A stretch of 64,000 nucleotides of DNA from Arthrobacter sp. ISL-5 (GTDB lineage: Bacteria; Actinomycetota; Actinomycetes; Actinomycetales; Micrococcaceae). The notes beneath the pieces are model-generated. The model did not search any database, was not told the origin of the DNA, and saw only the letters and a list, made by a program, of their open reading frames with translations. This document shows positions 54,043 to 64,000 of the stretch, one piece after another; the stretch's first letter is position 1; every line of letters starts with the position of its first letter. The translations under genes and the position numbers were made by a program. Location: assembly GCF_018613835.1 (NCBI RefSeq), contig NZ_JAGGPM010000012.1:1-64000 (forward strand), given 5' to 3'.

Positions 54043-54594
54043 GGCCGGGCTCCTGGGCTCTCAGTGCTTCGTCATTGACATCGGTCAGGATGTGCTTTGA
54101 CCCTACTACCGGGACCCGGCCTTCGGTAGCTCTGGCTACGGCTATGTGAGGAAAGCCCGCAAACGGCCGCAGGATCAGCCCCTGGAACACCGCCGGGAAC
54201 AGCGAAAGGGACAGCCCCCAATGACTGTCCCTTCCGACCTCCCGAAAGTTTATCCAGCAAATGTATAAAAAGAAAGATGTTATGGCGGGAACGTTTGAGC
54301 AGATCTTGATCCATTCCAGCGGGAATTCCGCACTATCGCTGCCACCATCAAGGTGTTGGGCGGTCACTGGACCGATAAATCCGGAGAGCCGCGGTAATAG
54401 ATGAACTCGAAGCGTCCCACTCAGGGATCCGCGGGGCTGCAGATCACTGCCGCCGCCGCTGATGCCGCTACCCTGCTGTGGTTCGTTGTCTCTGCCGAGG
54501 TTCCGGTGACCGCCCACACCCCCAGCCAGGGGGTCATCCCCGGCTGCGGAGCGTCCTGCACATAGCCGATGCGCGCCGGCGCGGCCGCTAACTC
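54043..54594. other. 552-base region without a supported gene, possible decayed remnant
   Basis: It holds the dhaK upstream region, a hairpin (AAGGGACAG/CTGTCCCTT, 54206-54233) and an AT-rich patch near 54245-54300 unlike its surroundings. A short plus-strand stretch around 54320-54395 reads like a protein fragment (FRTIAATIKVLGGHWTD) but is closed by stops, so a decayed gene is possible. The longest open frames have no ribosome site or recognisable content. Confidence 0.5.
54206..54233. promoter_or_regulatory. 9-bp inverted repeat upstream of dhaK
   Basis: AAGGGACAG and CTGTCCCTT are perfect arms with a 10-base spacer, about 165 bases before the dhaK start. Operator or weak terminator; undecided. 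Confidence 0.5.
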
Positions 54595-55113
54595 CTAGAG
54601 CGTCTTGATCATCCGGGTGTTGCCGAGGGTATTCGGCTTGACCCTGGCAAGGTCCAGGAATTCGGCAACGCCCTCGTCATGCGAGCGCAGCAGTTCGGAG
54701 TACACCTGCGGGTCCACCGCCGACTGGTCGGCCATCACTTCGAAGCCGTGCCGCTTGAAGAAGTCCACCTCGAACGTCAGGCAGAACACCCGCGAGACAC
54801 CGAGCGTCGCGGCCTCCTCCAGGAGACTCTCGACGAGGACGTGGCCCACGCCTTTCCCTCGCCAGGCGTCCGAGGCGGCAAGCGTGCGGACCTCCGCGAG
54901 GTCCTCCCACATGACGTGAAGGGCGCCGCAGCCGATCACCTCTCCGTCGGCCGACTCCGCGATCCGGAACTCCTGCAGGCTCTCGTAATAGGCCACCGTC
55001 TCCTTGGCCATCAGGATCCGCTGGTCGGCCAGCGGCGCCACGAGTCTCTTGATGGCGGCCACGTCGCTGGTGCGGGCGGGGCGAATAGTGAAGGCGTCAG
55101 TCACAGCCCCCAT
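54595..55113 (-). CDS. GNAT acetyltransferase, single-domain N-acetylglutamate synthase type
   Basis: A 172-residue GNAT protein. The acetyl-CoA loop lies in ASDAWRGKGVGHVLVESLLEEA, with conserved CGALHVMWEDLAEVRTLA and CLTFEVDFFKRHGFEV. It resembles the short N-acetylglutamate synthases of actinobacteria (ArgA type, without the kinase-like domain), which start arginine synthesis. Another amino-acid acetyltransferase is possible. It lies 68 bases downstream of the S9 peptidase on the same strand. Confidence 0.85.
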   Translation of the reverse strand: MGAVTDAFTIRPARTSDVAAIKRLVAPLADQRILMAKETVAYYESLQEFRIAESADGEVIGCGALHVMWEDLAEVRTLAASDAWRGKGVGHVLVESLLEEAATLGVSRVFCLTFEVDFFKRHGFEVMADQSAVDPQVYSELLRSHDEGVAEFLDLARVKPNTLGNTRMIKTL

Positions 55114-55181
55114 CTTACGGCGGGCGCCTCCCCGGCCCAGTCACCCCAGCAACCGTCGCCCCCACTTCCGCCCCGCCAGAC

Positions 55182-57314
55182 CTAGAGTCCGAGCTCGGCC
55201 GGCGGCGGCAACTCCCTGCCCAGGACGTTCCTGGCCAGGAAGTGCTCCACTACGCCGTACCAGACCTTGGCGTGCTGCGGCTGCAGGATCCAGTGGTTCT
55301 CGTCGGGGTAGAACAGGAAGCGATGGCTGGTCTGGCCGTTCTCGTCGGAGGCAAGCTGGGACTTGGAGAGCAGTTCGTACCAGAGCCGCAGGCCTTCGCC
55401 GATGGGCACCCGGTAGTCCTTGTCCCCGTGGATCACCAACATGGGCGTCCTGATGTTCTCCACGTGCAGGTGCGGCGAGTTCTCCAGCGCCATCTCCGCC
55501 GTCATTTCCTTGAGCCAGTACTGGGACGAGTCCGTCGTGGGTCCGAACTGGTCAAGCGCCCACAGGCTGGCGTGCGTCACGATCGCCTTGAACCGGTCCG
55601 TCTGCCCGGCCACCCAGTTGGCCATGTAGCCGCCGAACGATCCGCCCATCGCGGCAGTCCGGCTTTCGTCAATGTCGGGGCGTTGCACCACCGAGTCCGT
55701 GATGGCCATCAGGTCGGTGTAGGGCGCCTTGCCCCAGTCGCCCCAGCCCCGCTGGATGTGCACCTGGCCGTAGCCGGTCGACAGGGCAGGGTCCGGCAAC
55801 AGGACGGCGTAGCCCTTGGCCGTCAGCGGCCACGGGTTCCAGCGCCAGGTCCACGCGTTCCAGGACCCCAGCGGGCCGCCGTGGATCCACAGCAGCAGCG
55901 GCGCCGGGCTGCCCGCCGACGCCCCTGCCGGCAGGGCAAGATAGGCGGGAACGCGCGCGCCGTCAGCCGCCGTCGTCTCCACCCGTTCCAGCGAACCCTC
56001 AAACTGCGGCCGCTCAGCGGGCGCCGGCAACCTGGTGACGGCCCCGGTGGCGAGGTCGATCCGCACCGGCTCAGACGGAAACTCGTAGGAGCTGCGGAGC
56101 GCATAGGCGGCAGCGCCGTCCGGTGAAACCACGACGTCGGTATAGGCCGCCGCGTCCGGCGTCACCCGGGTGACGCTCCCCCGGGCGACTCCTGCCGCAA
56201 CGGTGACGCGGAAAACTGGCGACGCGCCGTCGTCGTCCGCGGTGACCAGCAGGGCCGAGCCGTCCGGGAGCCACGCCTCGGGGTGCGCCCAGCGGTCCCA
56301 CTCGTGAGCCAGGGGCGTGAGGTCCTCAAGCCCGGCCTGACCGGATACATCCAGAAGATGAAGCTTGACCTGCGGGGCCTCCTGCGGCGTGGTGTCGCTC
56401 TCGCTGACGACGGCCAGGAACCTCCCGTCAGGGCTGACGGGCCCCGGGAAGTAGCTCATCCCCTCCCGGTCGAGGAGGACGCGCTGCGTGCCCGTGGCGA
56501 CGTCCACCGCCACGAGGACAGAGCGCAGGTCCGCCTTGGCCAGGGGCTTGGCGAAGCTGGTGTAGATGGTTTTCCCGTCCGGGCTGATGACCGACTCGGC
56601 CTCCCGGAGCCTGGATCCCGCCGTCGGGGTGAGATTCCTGAGCTTCAGAGGCGCGGCGCTGTCCACAGTGCCGGGCTTGCCGGATTCCCCCTCCGAACCT
56701 GGTTCCACGGCGAACAGCCGCGGCTGGGCGGGGCCGAGGTCCGCGTCCCAGTACCGGACCGGATATTCGCTGTGCAGGATTGCCGCCACCTTGTTGTCCT
56801 TGCGGCTCTTGCGGCGCTCGGCGTCGTCGTCCTCGTCCGTCGAGCCGGCGAGCACGGAGGCAACCACGAAGGCCGCGTCGGCGTCCCGGGCCGCCATCAC
56901 CTTCTCCACTCCGCCGGTCCGCGACAGCACCACCCGGGCCTCCCCGCCGTCGGCAGGCAGCAGCCAAAGAGCAGCCACGGGTTCATCGTCACTGTCCTTG
57001 CCGCCTGTGCTTTCCGGGTCGGGCCGGGCGGACGTGAAGTAGACATCGCCGTTGGCCGCGAACACGGCACCGGCCTCGCCCTTGGCTCTGCGGGTGATGC
57101 GGCGTGCCTGCCTCTGGCCCGCGGGATCAACTTCCCACAGCGCAGTGACGTACTCCGTGCCTTTGCTGTTGAGCGTGGCGACAGTCGTGACCAGCCGCCG
57201 CCCGTCGGGGCTGAGGGCCAGGCCACTGACGCGCGGGATCGCCAGGTAGTGGTCGAGGTCGTGGAAGGGGGTCGCTGGTTTTTCGCGCAGGATCGCTGCG
57301 TCATCGGAAGCCAT
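55182..57314 (-). CDS. S9-family prolyl oligopeptidase (acyl-aminoacyl peptidase type)
   Basis: A 710-residue serine peptidase. It has an N-terminal beta-propeller (about 20-440, with repeats such as LALSPDGRRLV and VISPDGKTIYT) and a C-terminal alpha/beta-hydrolase domain. The nucleophile is in GGSFGGYMANW, the Asp in VIHGDKDYRVP and the His in ENHWILQP. It trims short peptides or N-blocked peptides in the cytoplasm. ATG 57314 is used; a TTG 15 bases upstream is equally possible, since neither has a well-spaced ribosome site. Confidence 0.9.
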   Translation of the reverse strand: MASDDAAILREKPATPFHDLDHYLAIPRVSGLALSPDGRRLVTTVATLNSKGTEYVTALWEVDPAGQRQARRITRRAKGEAGAVFAANGDVYFTSARPDPESTGGKDSDDEPVAALWLLPADGGEARVVLSRTGGVEKVMAARDADAAFVVASVLAGSTDEDDDAERRKSRKDNKVAAILHSEYPVRYWDADLGPAQPRLFAVEPGSEGESGKPGTVDSAAPLKLRNLTPTAGSRLREAESVISPDGKTIYTSFAKPLAKADLRSVLVAVDVATGTQRVLLDREGMSYFPGPVSPDGRFLAVVSESDTTPQEAPQVKLHLLDVSGQAGLEDLTPLAHEWDRWAHPEAWLPDGSALLVTADDDGASPVFRVTVAAGVARGSVTRVTPDAAAYTDVVVSPDGAAAYALRSSYEFPSEPVRIDLATGAVTRLPAPAERPQFEGSLERVETTAADGARVPAYLALPAGASAGSPAPLLLWIHGGPLGSWNAWTWRWNPWPLTAKGYAVLLPDPALSTGYGQVHIQRGWGDWGKAPYTDLMAITDSVVQRPDIDESRTAAMGGSFGGYMANWVAGQTDRFKAIVTHASLWALDQFGPTTDSSQYWLKEMTAEMALENSPHLHVENIRTPMLVIHGDKDYRVPIGEGLRLWYELLSKSQLASDENGQTSHRFLFYPDENHWILQPQHAKVWYGVVEHFLARNVLGRELPPPAELGL

Positions 57315-57431
57315 GTGGCGATTCAACACTCTCTGTGCCCCGGATCACAGAGACGTTCACTGACGGTGAAACGGTGCTTTCAGACCTTGCCGGGCGCAGA
57401 GACGTGTGGTCGGCTTGGCGCCGCCGGCCGA

Positions 57432-57485
57432 GCCATTTGCCGGCGCCTGCTCGTTCCTCGCTTTGACGGCGCCTACGCAAATGCC
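57432..57485 (-). repeat. 54-base hairpin element, copy A
   Basis: On the minus strand it runs from GGCATTTGCG to CGGCAAATGGC with an inner GGCGCC/GGCGCC stem. It is about 80% identical to copy B, 52 bases away in opposite orientation. The outer CATTTG/CAAATG stem is the same in both; the inner stem differs but still pairs. Confidence 0.85.
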
Positions 57486-57537
57486 TGACCGACACCGCCC
57501 GCTCACGGCGCACCTCAAGCGAAGCGGAGGGGCCGGT

Positions 57538-57591
57538 GGCATTTGTGTAGCTTGCGTCAGAGCGACGAAGGAGCAGCAAGCGGCAAATGGC
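57538..57591 (+). repeat. 54-base hairpin element, copy B
   Basis: It runs from GGCATTTGTG to GCGGCAAATGGC. The inner stem is CTTGC/GCAAG where copy A has GGCGCC/GGCGCC. Both sides have changed together, which argues for selection on the folded form or for a hairpin-based mobile repeat. Confidence 0.85.
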
Positions 57592-57635
57592 GCCGGTGCC
57601 GCAGCGTCCCAGCCACCGCACGTGAACGGATGCGC

Positions 57636-57678
57636 AAGAAGCCCCGCCTGCTCCCTTGCGGGGCGGGCGGGGCTTCTT
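57636..57678. terminator. clpC terminator
   Basis: AAGAAGCCCCGCC and GGCGGGGCTTCTT pair perfectly over 13 bp, with T/A tracts on both sides so it can work in either direction. It lies 23 bases past the clpC stop. Confidence 0.88.
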
Positions 57679-57701
57679 TGGCGCTGGAGTGCGGCTCGGG
57701 C

Positions 57702-60194
<2,493 letters not shown>

Positions 60195-60626
60195 TTCGCC
60201 ACACTCCTAGCTACGACGTACTTTGATGCTACGTGGGAGATCCGGACTTGGGGAGCTTGTTCGCCACAGGGGAAACCGTGAGGGTTGCGCCGCCTCCGCA
60301 CGCGACTACCGGAACCGGCCGGCGCGCCCTCCAATACGCCTCCGCGGGCGACCTTCCGGGCTCCCGCACGGCCTGCCGTGCATTGCGCGGCCCTCAATCG
60401 CAAAACCGGTCCGGAATAACGGTTGATGGCCCCCGCAGCATTTACGGATATAGCCGCCGCCGAGGAGCCGGCATTCACGAGCTGACGGATTACTCGGCGG
60501 CCGGCAGATGATTACGCCAGGACGAGAAGCCGGCTGATTAACGCTGCAGGAAGAACAGCAGGCTTAAAGGACGGCGCCCCCGGTAAACACCGGGGGCGCC
60601 GTCCTTATGCTCAGAGTCCAGGCAGC
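60195..60626. other. Gap between clpC and lsr2
   Basis: These 432 bases hold the clpC upstream region and the lsr2 terminator. The clpC leader has a good ribosome site (TAGGAG) but I can place no promoter or known regulator site with confidence. No gene is supported. Confidence 0.55.
60567..60606 (-). terminator. lsr2 terminator
   Basis: A perfect 17-bp stem (AAGGACGGCGCCCCCGG and its complement) with loop TAAACA, 20 bases past the lsr2 stop. It ends in AAGG on the transcript side after the stem. It is the strongest simple hairpin in the window. Confidence 0.92.
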
Positions 60627-60953
60627 CTAGGAATTTGCCTTTTGGTAGGCTTCCTGAATTTCAGCCTGGATGCGGCCGCGGCTATTAACCGTGTAACCGT
60701 GGTCCCGCGCCCACTGCCGTATCTGCGCCGAGTCCTGGCCGCGTCCACCCGTTGCCTTGGTGCGGGCAGGGCGGCCACCGGATGTTTTGCGGCCGGAGGA
60801 AACAAAGCGTTCCAGCGCGGACCGCAGTTCTGAAGCATTGGCGGATGACAAGTCAATTTCGTAACTCACACCATCCAGCCCAAAGCGGACAGTTTCGTCC
60901 GCCGATCCCCCATCCAGATCGTCCACGAGGACGATATTAACTTTCTGTGCCAT
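60627..60953 (-). CDS. lsr2: Lsr2 nucleoid-associated protein (xenogeneic silencer)
   Basis: A 108-residue DNA-bridging protein analogous to H-NS that silences AT-rich DNA. The N-terminal dimerisation domain (VNIVLVDDLDGGSADETVRFGLDGVSYEIDL) is followed by a basic linker (50-72) and the C-terminal DNA-binding domain with Arg92-Gly93-Arg94 in NSRGRIQ and IRQWARDHGY. Length is typical. It has its own terminator and lies between clpC and lysS as in many actinobacteria. Confidence 0.97.
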   Translation of the reverse strand: MAQKVNIVLVDDLDGGSADETVRFGLDGVSYEIDLSSANASELRSALERFVSSGRKTSGGRPARTKATGGRGQDSAQIRQWARDHGYTVNSRGRIQAEIQEAYQKANS

Positions 60954-61089
60954 GAAAATTCTCTCTTTTGGAAAGGGTCCTGAATCCAGAAAAGCAGGAT
61001 GTAACTATTTAAGTATCTCCCGCATTAAGGCAACGCGTCAAAACGCGCAAGGGTTCCCTGTGGGAAAGTCCCGGAATGAATGTTGCCTG

Positions 61090-61365
61090 TTATTTGTCTG
61101 ATTCAGCCGGCGGCGCGGAAGGCGCGTCCGGAGCCGAGTCCGGCCGGGGCCCGGTTGCGCTGTCCGGGCCCGCGTCGGGCCCGCCGCCGGCCGCCGGTCC
61201 ACCCGAACCGGCCTGCCCGCCGCCAGCCGCCCGCGCGTCGGCTTCGGCCTGCGCCCGGGCTTCGGCCTGGCGCTCGGCCTTGTCAGCGTTGAAGATCGAC
61301 TTCATGGCAAACCAGAAGAGCAGGCCGACCACTAGCGAAGGCAGCAGTACGGCTACGTAATCCAC
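61090..61365 (-). CDS. Small single-helix membrane protein downstream of lysS
   Basis: A 91-residue protein. One N-terminal membrane helix (about 4-22) is followed by a charged helical stretch (NADKAERQAEARAQAEADARAA) and a disordered Gly/Pro/Asp tail. It begins 2 bases after the lysS stop, so it is translationally coupled. Such proteins are common after lysS in Micrococcaceae as far as I recall; no function is known. Confidence 0.75.
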   Translation of the reverse strand: MDYVAVLLPSLVVGLLFWFAMKSIFNADKAERQAEARAQAEADARAAGGGQAGSGGPAAGGGPDAGPDSATGPRPDSAPDAPSAPPAESDK

Positions 61366-61367
61366 GG

Positions 61368-62906
61368 TCAGTGCCCTTCGGGCTTGAGGAGCGGGAAGAG
61401 GATGGTCTCGCGGATGCCGGCGCCGGTGAAGAGCATCACCAGGCGGTCGATGCCGAGGCCGATGCCACCCATGGGCGGCGCCCCGTACTCGAGGGCGCGG
61501 AGGAAGTCCTCGTCCAGCTGCATGGCCTCGACGTCGCCGGCGGCCGCGTGCCGGGACTGCTCCGTGAGACGCTCACGCTGGATGACGGGGTCAATGAGTT
61601 CGGAGAAGGCGGTGCCGCGCTCCATGCCGCCGATGATGAGATCCCAGGCCTCGATCAGGCGGCCGTCCTCGCGGTGCGGCCGCGCCAGCGGCTGGGCCGA
61701 CGGCGGGTAGTCGTATACGAACGTGGGGTTCAGCAGGGTGGGCTCCACGATCTCGCCGAAGAGCTCCACGGCCAGCTTCTCGGCGTCCCACTTCGGGTCC
61801 GTCTTGACGTCGTGCTTCTCTGCCACCGCGCGCAGTTCCTCCAGCGTGGTGTCCGGGGTGATCTCCTGGCCCACAGCCTCGGAAAGGCCGGGGTACACGG
61901 ACAGCCAGGCCCAGTCGCCGTCGAGGTTGATCTCGCCGGCTTCGGTCTGCAGCGTGCGTCCGGCGCCCACGGCGTCCGCGGCGTCGAGGATGATCTCCTT
62001 GATGCGGTCTGCCATGACGAACTGGTCGGCCCAGGCCTCGTAGCATTCGAGGGTGGTGAATTCGGGGCTGTGGGTTGAGTCCACGCCCTCGTTGCGGAAC
62101 ACGCGGCCCATGTCGTAGACACGGTCGATCCCGCCCACCACGGCGCGCTTGAGGTAGAGCTCGGTGGCGATGCGGAGGGTCATCTTCTGGTCGAACGCGT
62201 TCATGTGCGTTTCGAACGGGCGCGCCAGGGCGCCGCCGTGGACCAGCTGGAGGATGGGGGTCTCCACCTCAACATAATTGTGGCGGTACAGGCTTTCCCG
62301 GATAGAACGGGTGATGGCGGCGCGGGTGTAGACCATTTCGCGCGCCTCATCGCGGACCATCAGGTCCACGTAGCGCTGGCGGACGCGGGTTTCCTCGTTC
62401 AGCCCCGCGTGCAGCACCGGCAGCGGACGTAGTGCCTTGGACGCCATGGACCAGGAGTCTGCCATGACGGACAGCTCGCCGCGGCGGGAGGAGATGACCT
62501 CGCCCTTGATGAAGACGTGGTCGCCCAGGTCCACCAGGGCCTTCCAGTCCGCGAGTGCCTCTTCGCCGACGTTGGCCAGGCTGAGCATGGCCTGCAGCCG
62601 GGTGCCCTTGCCGTCGACGCCGCCTTCCTGGAGCGTGGCGAAACAGAGCTTGCCGGTGTTCCGGACAAACACCACGCGCCCGGTGATTCCGACAACGTCG
62701 CCCGTGGTGTCGTCGGCTTCCAGGTGCGCGTACTTTTCACGGATCTCGCTGAGTGAATGCGTGCGCTCAACACCCACCGGATATGCCTCTGTGCCGCGTT
62801 CAATCAGCTTGGCGCGCTTTTCCATGCGGATGCGCATCTGTTCGCTGGCGTCGACCGGCTCTGGGGCATTCTTGGGGGCAGGGGTGTTTTGGGAAGTCAC
62901 AATCAT
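61368..62906 (-). CDS. lysS: Lysyl-tRNA synthetase, class II
   Basis: A 512-residue enzyme charging tRNA-Lys. The N-terminal OB-fold (GITGRVVFVRNTGKLCFATLQ) is followed by the class II catalytic core: motif 1 near NYVEVETPIL, motif 2 around VYDMGRVFRNEGVDSTHSPEFTTLE, and motif 3 GIGLGIDRLVMLF. The usual start region is uncertain: ATG 62906 (MIVTSQN) and GTG 62900 are both possible, with no strong ribosome site for either. It is followed by the small membrane protein gene. Confidence 0.96.
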   Translation of the reverse strand: MIVTSQNTPAPKNAPEPVDASEQMRIRMEKRAKLIERGTEAYPVGVERTHSLSEIREKYAHLEADDTTGDVVGITGRVVFVRNTGKLCFATLQEGGVDGKGTRLQAMLSLANVGEEALADWKALVDLGDHVFIKGEVISSRRGELSVMADSWSMASKALRPLPVLHAGLNEETRVRQRYVDLMVRDEAREMVYTRAAITRSIRESLYRHNYVEVETPILQLVHGGALARPFETHMNAFDQKMTLRIATELYLKRAVVGGIDRVYDMGRVFRNEGVDSTHSPEFTTLECYEAWADQFVMADRIKEIILDAADAVGAGRTLQTEAGEINLDGDWAWLSVYPGLSEAVGQEITPDTTLEELRAVAEKHDVKTDPKWDAEKLAVELFGEIVEPTLLNPTFVYDYPPSAQPLARPHREDGRLIEAWDLIIGGMERGTAFSELIDPVIQRERLTEQSRHAAAGDVEAMQLDEDFLRALEYGAPPMGGIGLGIDRLVMLFTGAGIRETILFPLLKPEGH

Positions 62907-63004
62907 CAAGTTTACCGGGACTTCGCGCACCCGGCTTTCGGGCCGCCGCTGCTCCGGCCTGCCCTCCCCGATTTCCTGTCAGGGGCGGGGCATAGACTCG
63001 GGCT

Positions 63005-63958
63005 GTGGAGACGTGGACGGTTGAGACGGACGACGGCGGCGGCCGGCTGGAGGTGCATTCCTTCCGGCCCGCGGGCCTCACCGCAGCGCACGGTGACCCG
63101 CCCGCACCGGCGCCACCCGGCGTCGTCGTGATCCACGGAACGCTGGTGACCGACGCGCTGTACCGTCCGTTCGCCCGCAAACTCAGCCTCCTGCTGAGCC
63201 GGCCGGTGCACTGCTATAACCGCAGGGGCAGGGCCGGGTCCCCGCCCCAGCCGGACGGCTATTCGGTGGCCACCGAGGTCAGCGACCTCACGGCTGTCAT
63301 GCGGGCGACGGGATCGCAGGACGTGGTGGCGCACAGCTACGGCGGCTTCGTGGCGCTTCAGGCCGCGCGCAGCATCCCGCTCCGGCGGCTCGTGACGTAT
63401 GACGCCGCGGTGTCGCTGTCCGGGAACCTGAACCATCGCTGGCGTCCGGAACTGGAGCAGGCCGTGACGGAAGGGCAGCTCAACCACGCCTGGGCGCATC
63501 TGGTGCAGGGCCTGGCGACGGCCGGGCCGGTCTCCTACCTGCCGCTCGGGGCGCTCCGGATGCTGAGCATCCTGTCCGCGAGGACCAACCTCGGCGCCGA
63601 GATGCGGGAGCTGCTGCCGACTGCCGTGAAGGAAATGCGGGCCGTGCTCGACGCCGACGCCCACCTGGACGATTTTGTGGGGCTGTCCACCCCCACGCTC
63701 ATGCTCAGCGGCGGCTGGAGCCCCGGATATTTCGCCGACACGGGGCGCCAGCTTGCCGCGGCCGTTCCGGCGATCGAGTTCGGCGTGGTCCCGGGCCAGC
63801 TGCACGAGGGCCCCATCCGCCCCGGGAAGCGCCTGGCCATCAGGATGGCGCGCTTCCTGGACGGCACTGACGGCGGCCCGCAGTCAGTGGGCCTGCAGTC
63901 CCTGAGCAGACGGCGGCGCAAGCGGGCCGGGCTGTCAGGAGGGCCCGGCCTCGGCTAG
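63005..63958 (+). CDS. Alpha/beta hydrolase
   Basis: A 317-residue alpha/beta-hydrolase-fold protein. The oxyanion motif is VVIHGTLV, the nucleophile elbow AHSYGG, the acid probably the Asp near the C-terminal strand (STPTLMLSGG region), and the His in VPGQLHEGP. The basic tail RRRRKR is unusual. GTG start. Substrate unknown; the type resembles esterases or lactonases. It is divergent from lysS over a 98-base gap. Confidence 0.82.
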   Translation: METWTVETDDGGGRLEVHSFRPAGLTAAHGDPPAPAPPGVVVIHGTLVTDALYRPFARKLSLLLSRPVHCYNRRGRAGSPPQPDGYSVATEVSDLTAVMRATGSQDVVAHSYGGFVALQAARSIPLRRLVTYDAAVSLSGNLNHRWRPELEQAVTEGQLNHAWAHLVQGLATAGPVSYLPLGALRMLSILSARTNLGAEMRELLPTAVKEMRAVLDADAHLDDFVGLSTPTLMLSGGWSPGYFADTGRQLAAAVPAIEFGVVPGQLHEGPIRPGKRLAIRMARFLDGTDGGPQSVGLQSLSRRRRKRAGLSGGPGLG

Positions 63959-63967
63959 GCTCGGAGC

Positions 63968-64000
63968 ATGACGCGCGAGATCATCAGCACACCCGACGAC
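63968..64000 (+). CDS. Start of a further gene, possibly RidA-like (partial)
   Basis: ATG with GGAG just upstream begins MTREIISTPDD and runs off the window. The first residues resemble RidA/YjgF enamine deaminases, many of which begin with a similar EII/EIVST stretch. Eleven codons cannot establish this. Confidence 0.4.
   Translation, partial: MTREIISTPDD

Larger units (their letters stand above)
57315..57701. other. Repeat-rich gap between the S9 peptidase and clpC
   Basis: The 387 bases hold the peptidase promoter side, two inverted copies of a 54-base hairpin element (57432-57485 and 57538-57591) and the clpC terminator. No gene is supported. Confidence 0.7.

Noticed and set aside
54261..54404. 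47-codon plus-strand frame (MYKKKDVMAG...)
   Set aside because: No ribosome site, it starts in the AT-rich patch, and its sequence is not protein-like past the first few codons.
54023..54517. 164-codon minus-strand frame upstream of dhaK
   Set aside because: It covers the dhaK start and promoter in another frame, has no ribosome site, and its content resembles no protein I know.
60195..60480. ClgR or HspR (HAIR) box upstream of clpC
   Set aside because: Several CGC-rich stretches resemble half sites, but none has the required symmetric spacing.

Overview
This 64 kb window is high-GC actinobacterial DNA. Gene content and protein sequences point to Arthrobacter or a close Micrococcaceae relative. 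It has Lsr2, ClpC, DisA/RadA, a Mn-type homoprotocatechuate dioxygenase, and a copper amine oxidase whose active-site residues fall at the numbering known for the Arthrobacter globiformis phenylethylamine oxidase. I saw no rRNA, tRNA, CRISPR array, phage or intact insertion sequence. The genus is inferred from remembered families; no search was run.

Layout. 1-4.6 kb: tandem repeats, then the phosphate operon pstS-pstC-pstA-pstB (minus strand) behind a candidate Pho box. 4.6-6.9 kb: a flavin-reductase-like protein and an LssY_C membrane protein. 6.9-11.1 kb: serine/threonine dehydratase, IclR regulator and shikimate/quinate dehydrogenase, divergent from an MHS transporter. 11.2-24.5 kb: amine and amino-acid catabolism, with copper amine oxidase, TetR, D-serine-dehydratase-like enzyme, AraC regulator, a twice-frameshifted glutamate dehydrogenase, an AmiS/UreI channel, APC permease, flavin amine oxidase, cupin, TetR and aldehyde dehydrogenase. 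24.6-27.6 kb: a DtxR regulator divergent from a Tat-exported multicopper oxidase and a ZIP transporter, around a metal-box-like palindrome. 27.6-39.3 kb: an aromatic-acid transporter and flavin monooxygenase divergent from a homoprotocatechuate meta-cleavage operon (FAH-RraA fusion, gntR, hpaE, hpaD, hpaH, hpaI, gabD). 39.4-51.6 kb: mostly housekeeping genes (radA, YcnI pair, fabF-like, prfC, disA, mutY) and several unknowns. 51.6-54.0 kb: dhaK-dhaL-dhaM. 54.0-64 kb: N-acetyltransferase, S9 peptidase, clpC, lsr2, lysS, an alpha/beta hydrolase and the first codons of a further gene.

How it fits together. The middle of the window can be read as one route for aromatic amines. Import by the APC permease would be followed by oxidation to the aldehyde (copper or flavin amine oxidase), oxidation to the (hydroxy)phenylacetate (aldehyde dehydrogenase), ring hydroxylation to homoprotocatechuate (MobA-like monooxygenase), and meta-cleavage to pyruvate plus succinic semialdehyde, then succinate (GabD). 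The segments have their own regulators and several carry clear palindromes at their divergent promoters.

The least explained items are the FAH-RraA fusion, the DtxR/multicopper oxidase/ZIP module, three families of long hairpin repeats (one with compensatory stem changes), the double frameshift in gdhA, and a mutY reading frame with no ordinary start codon for its conserved N-terminus.
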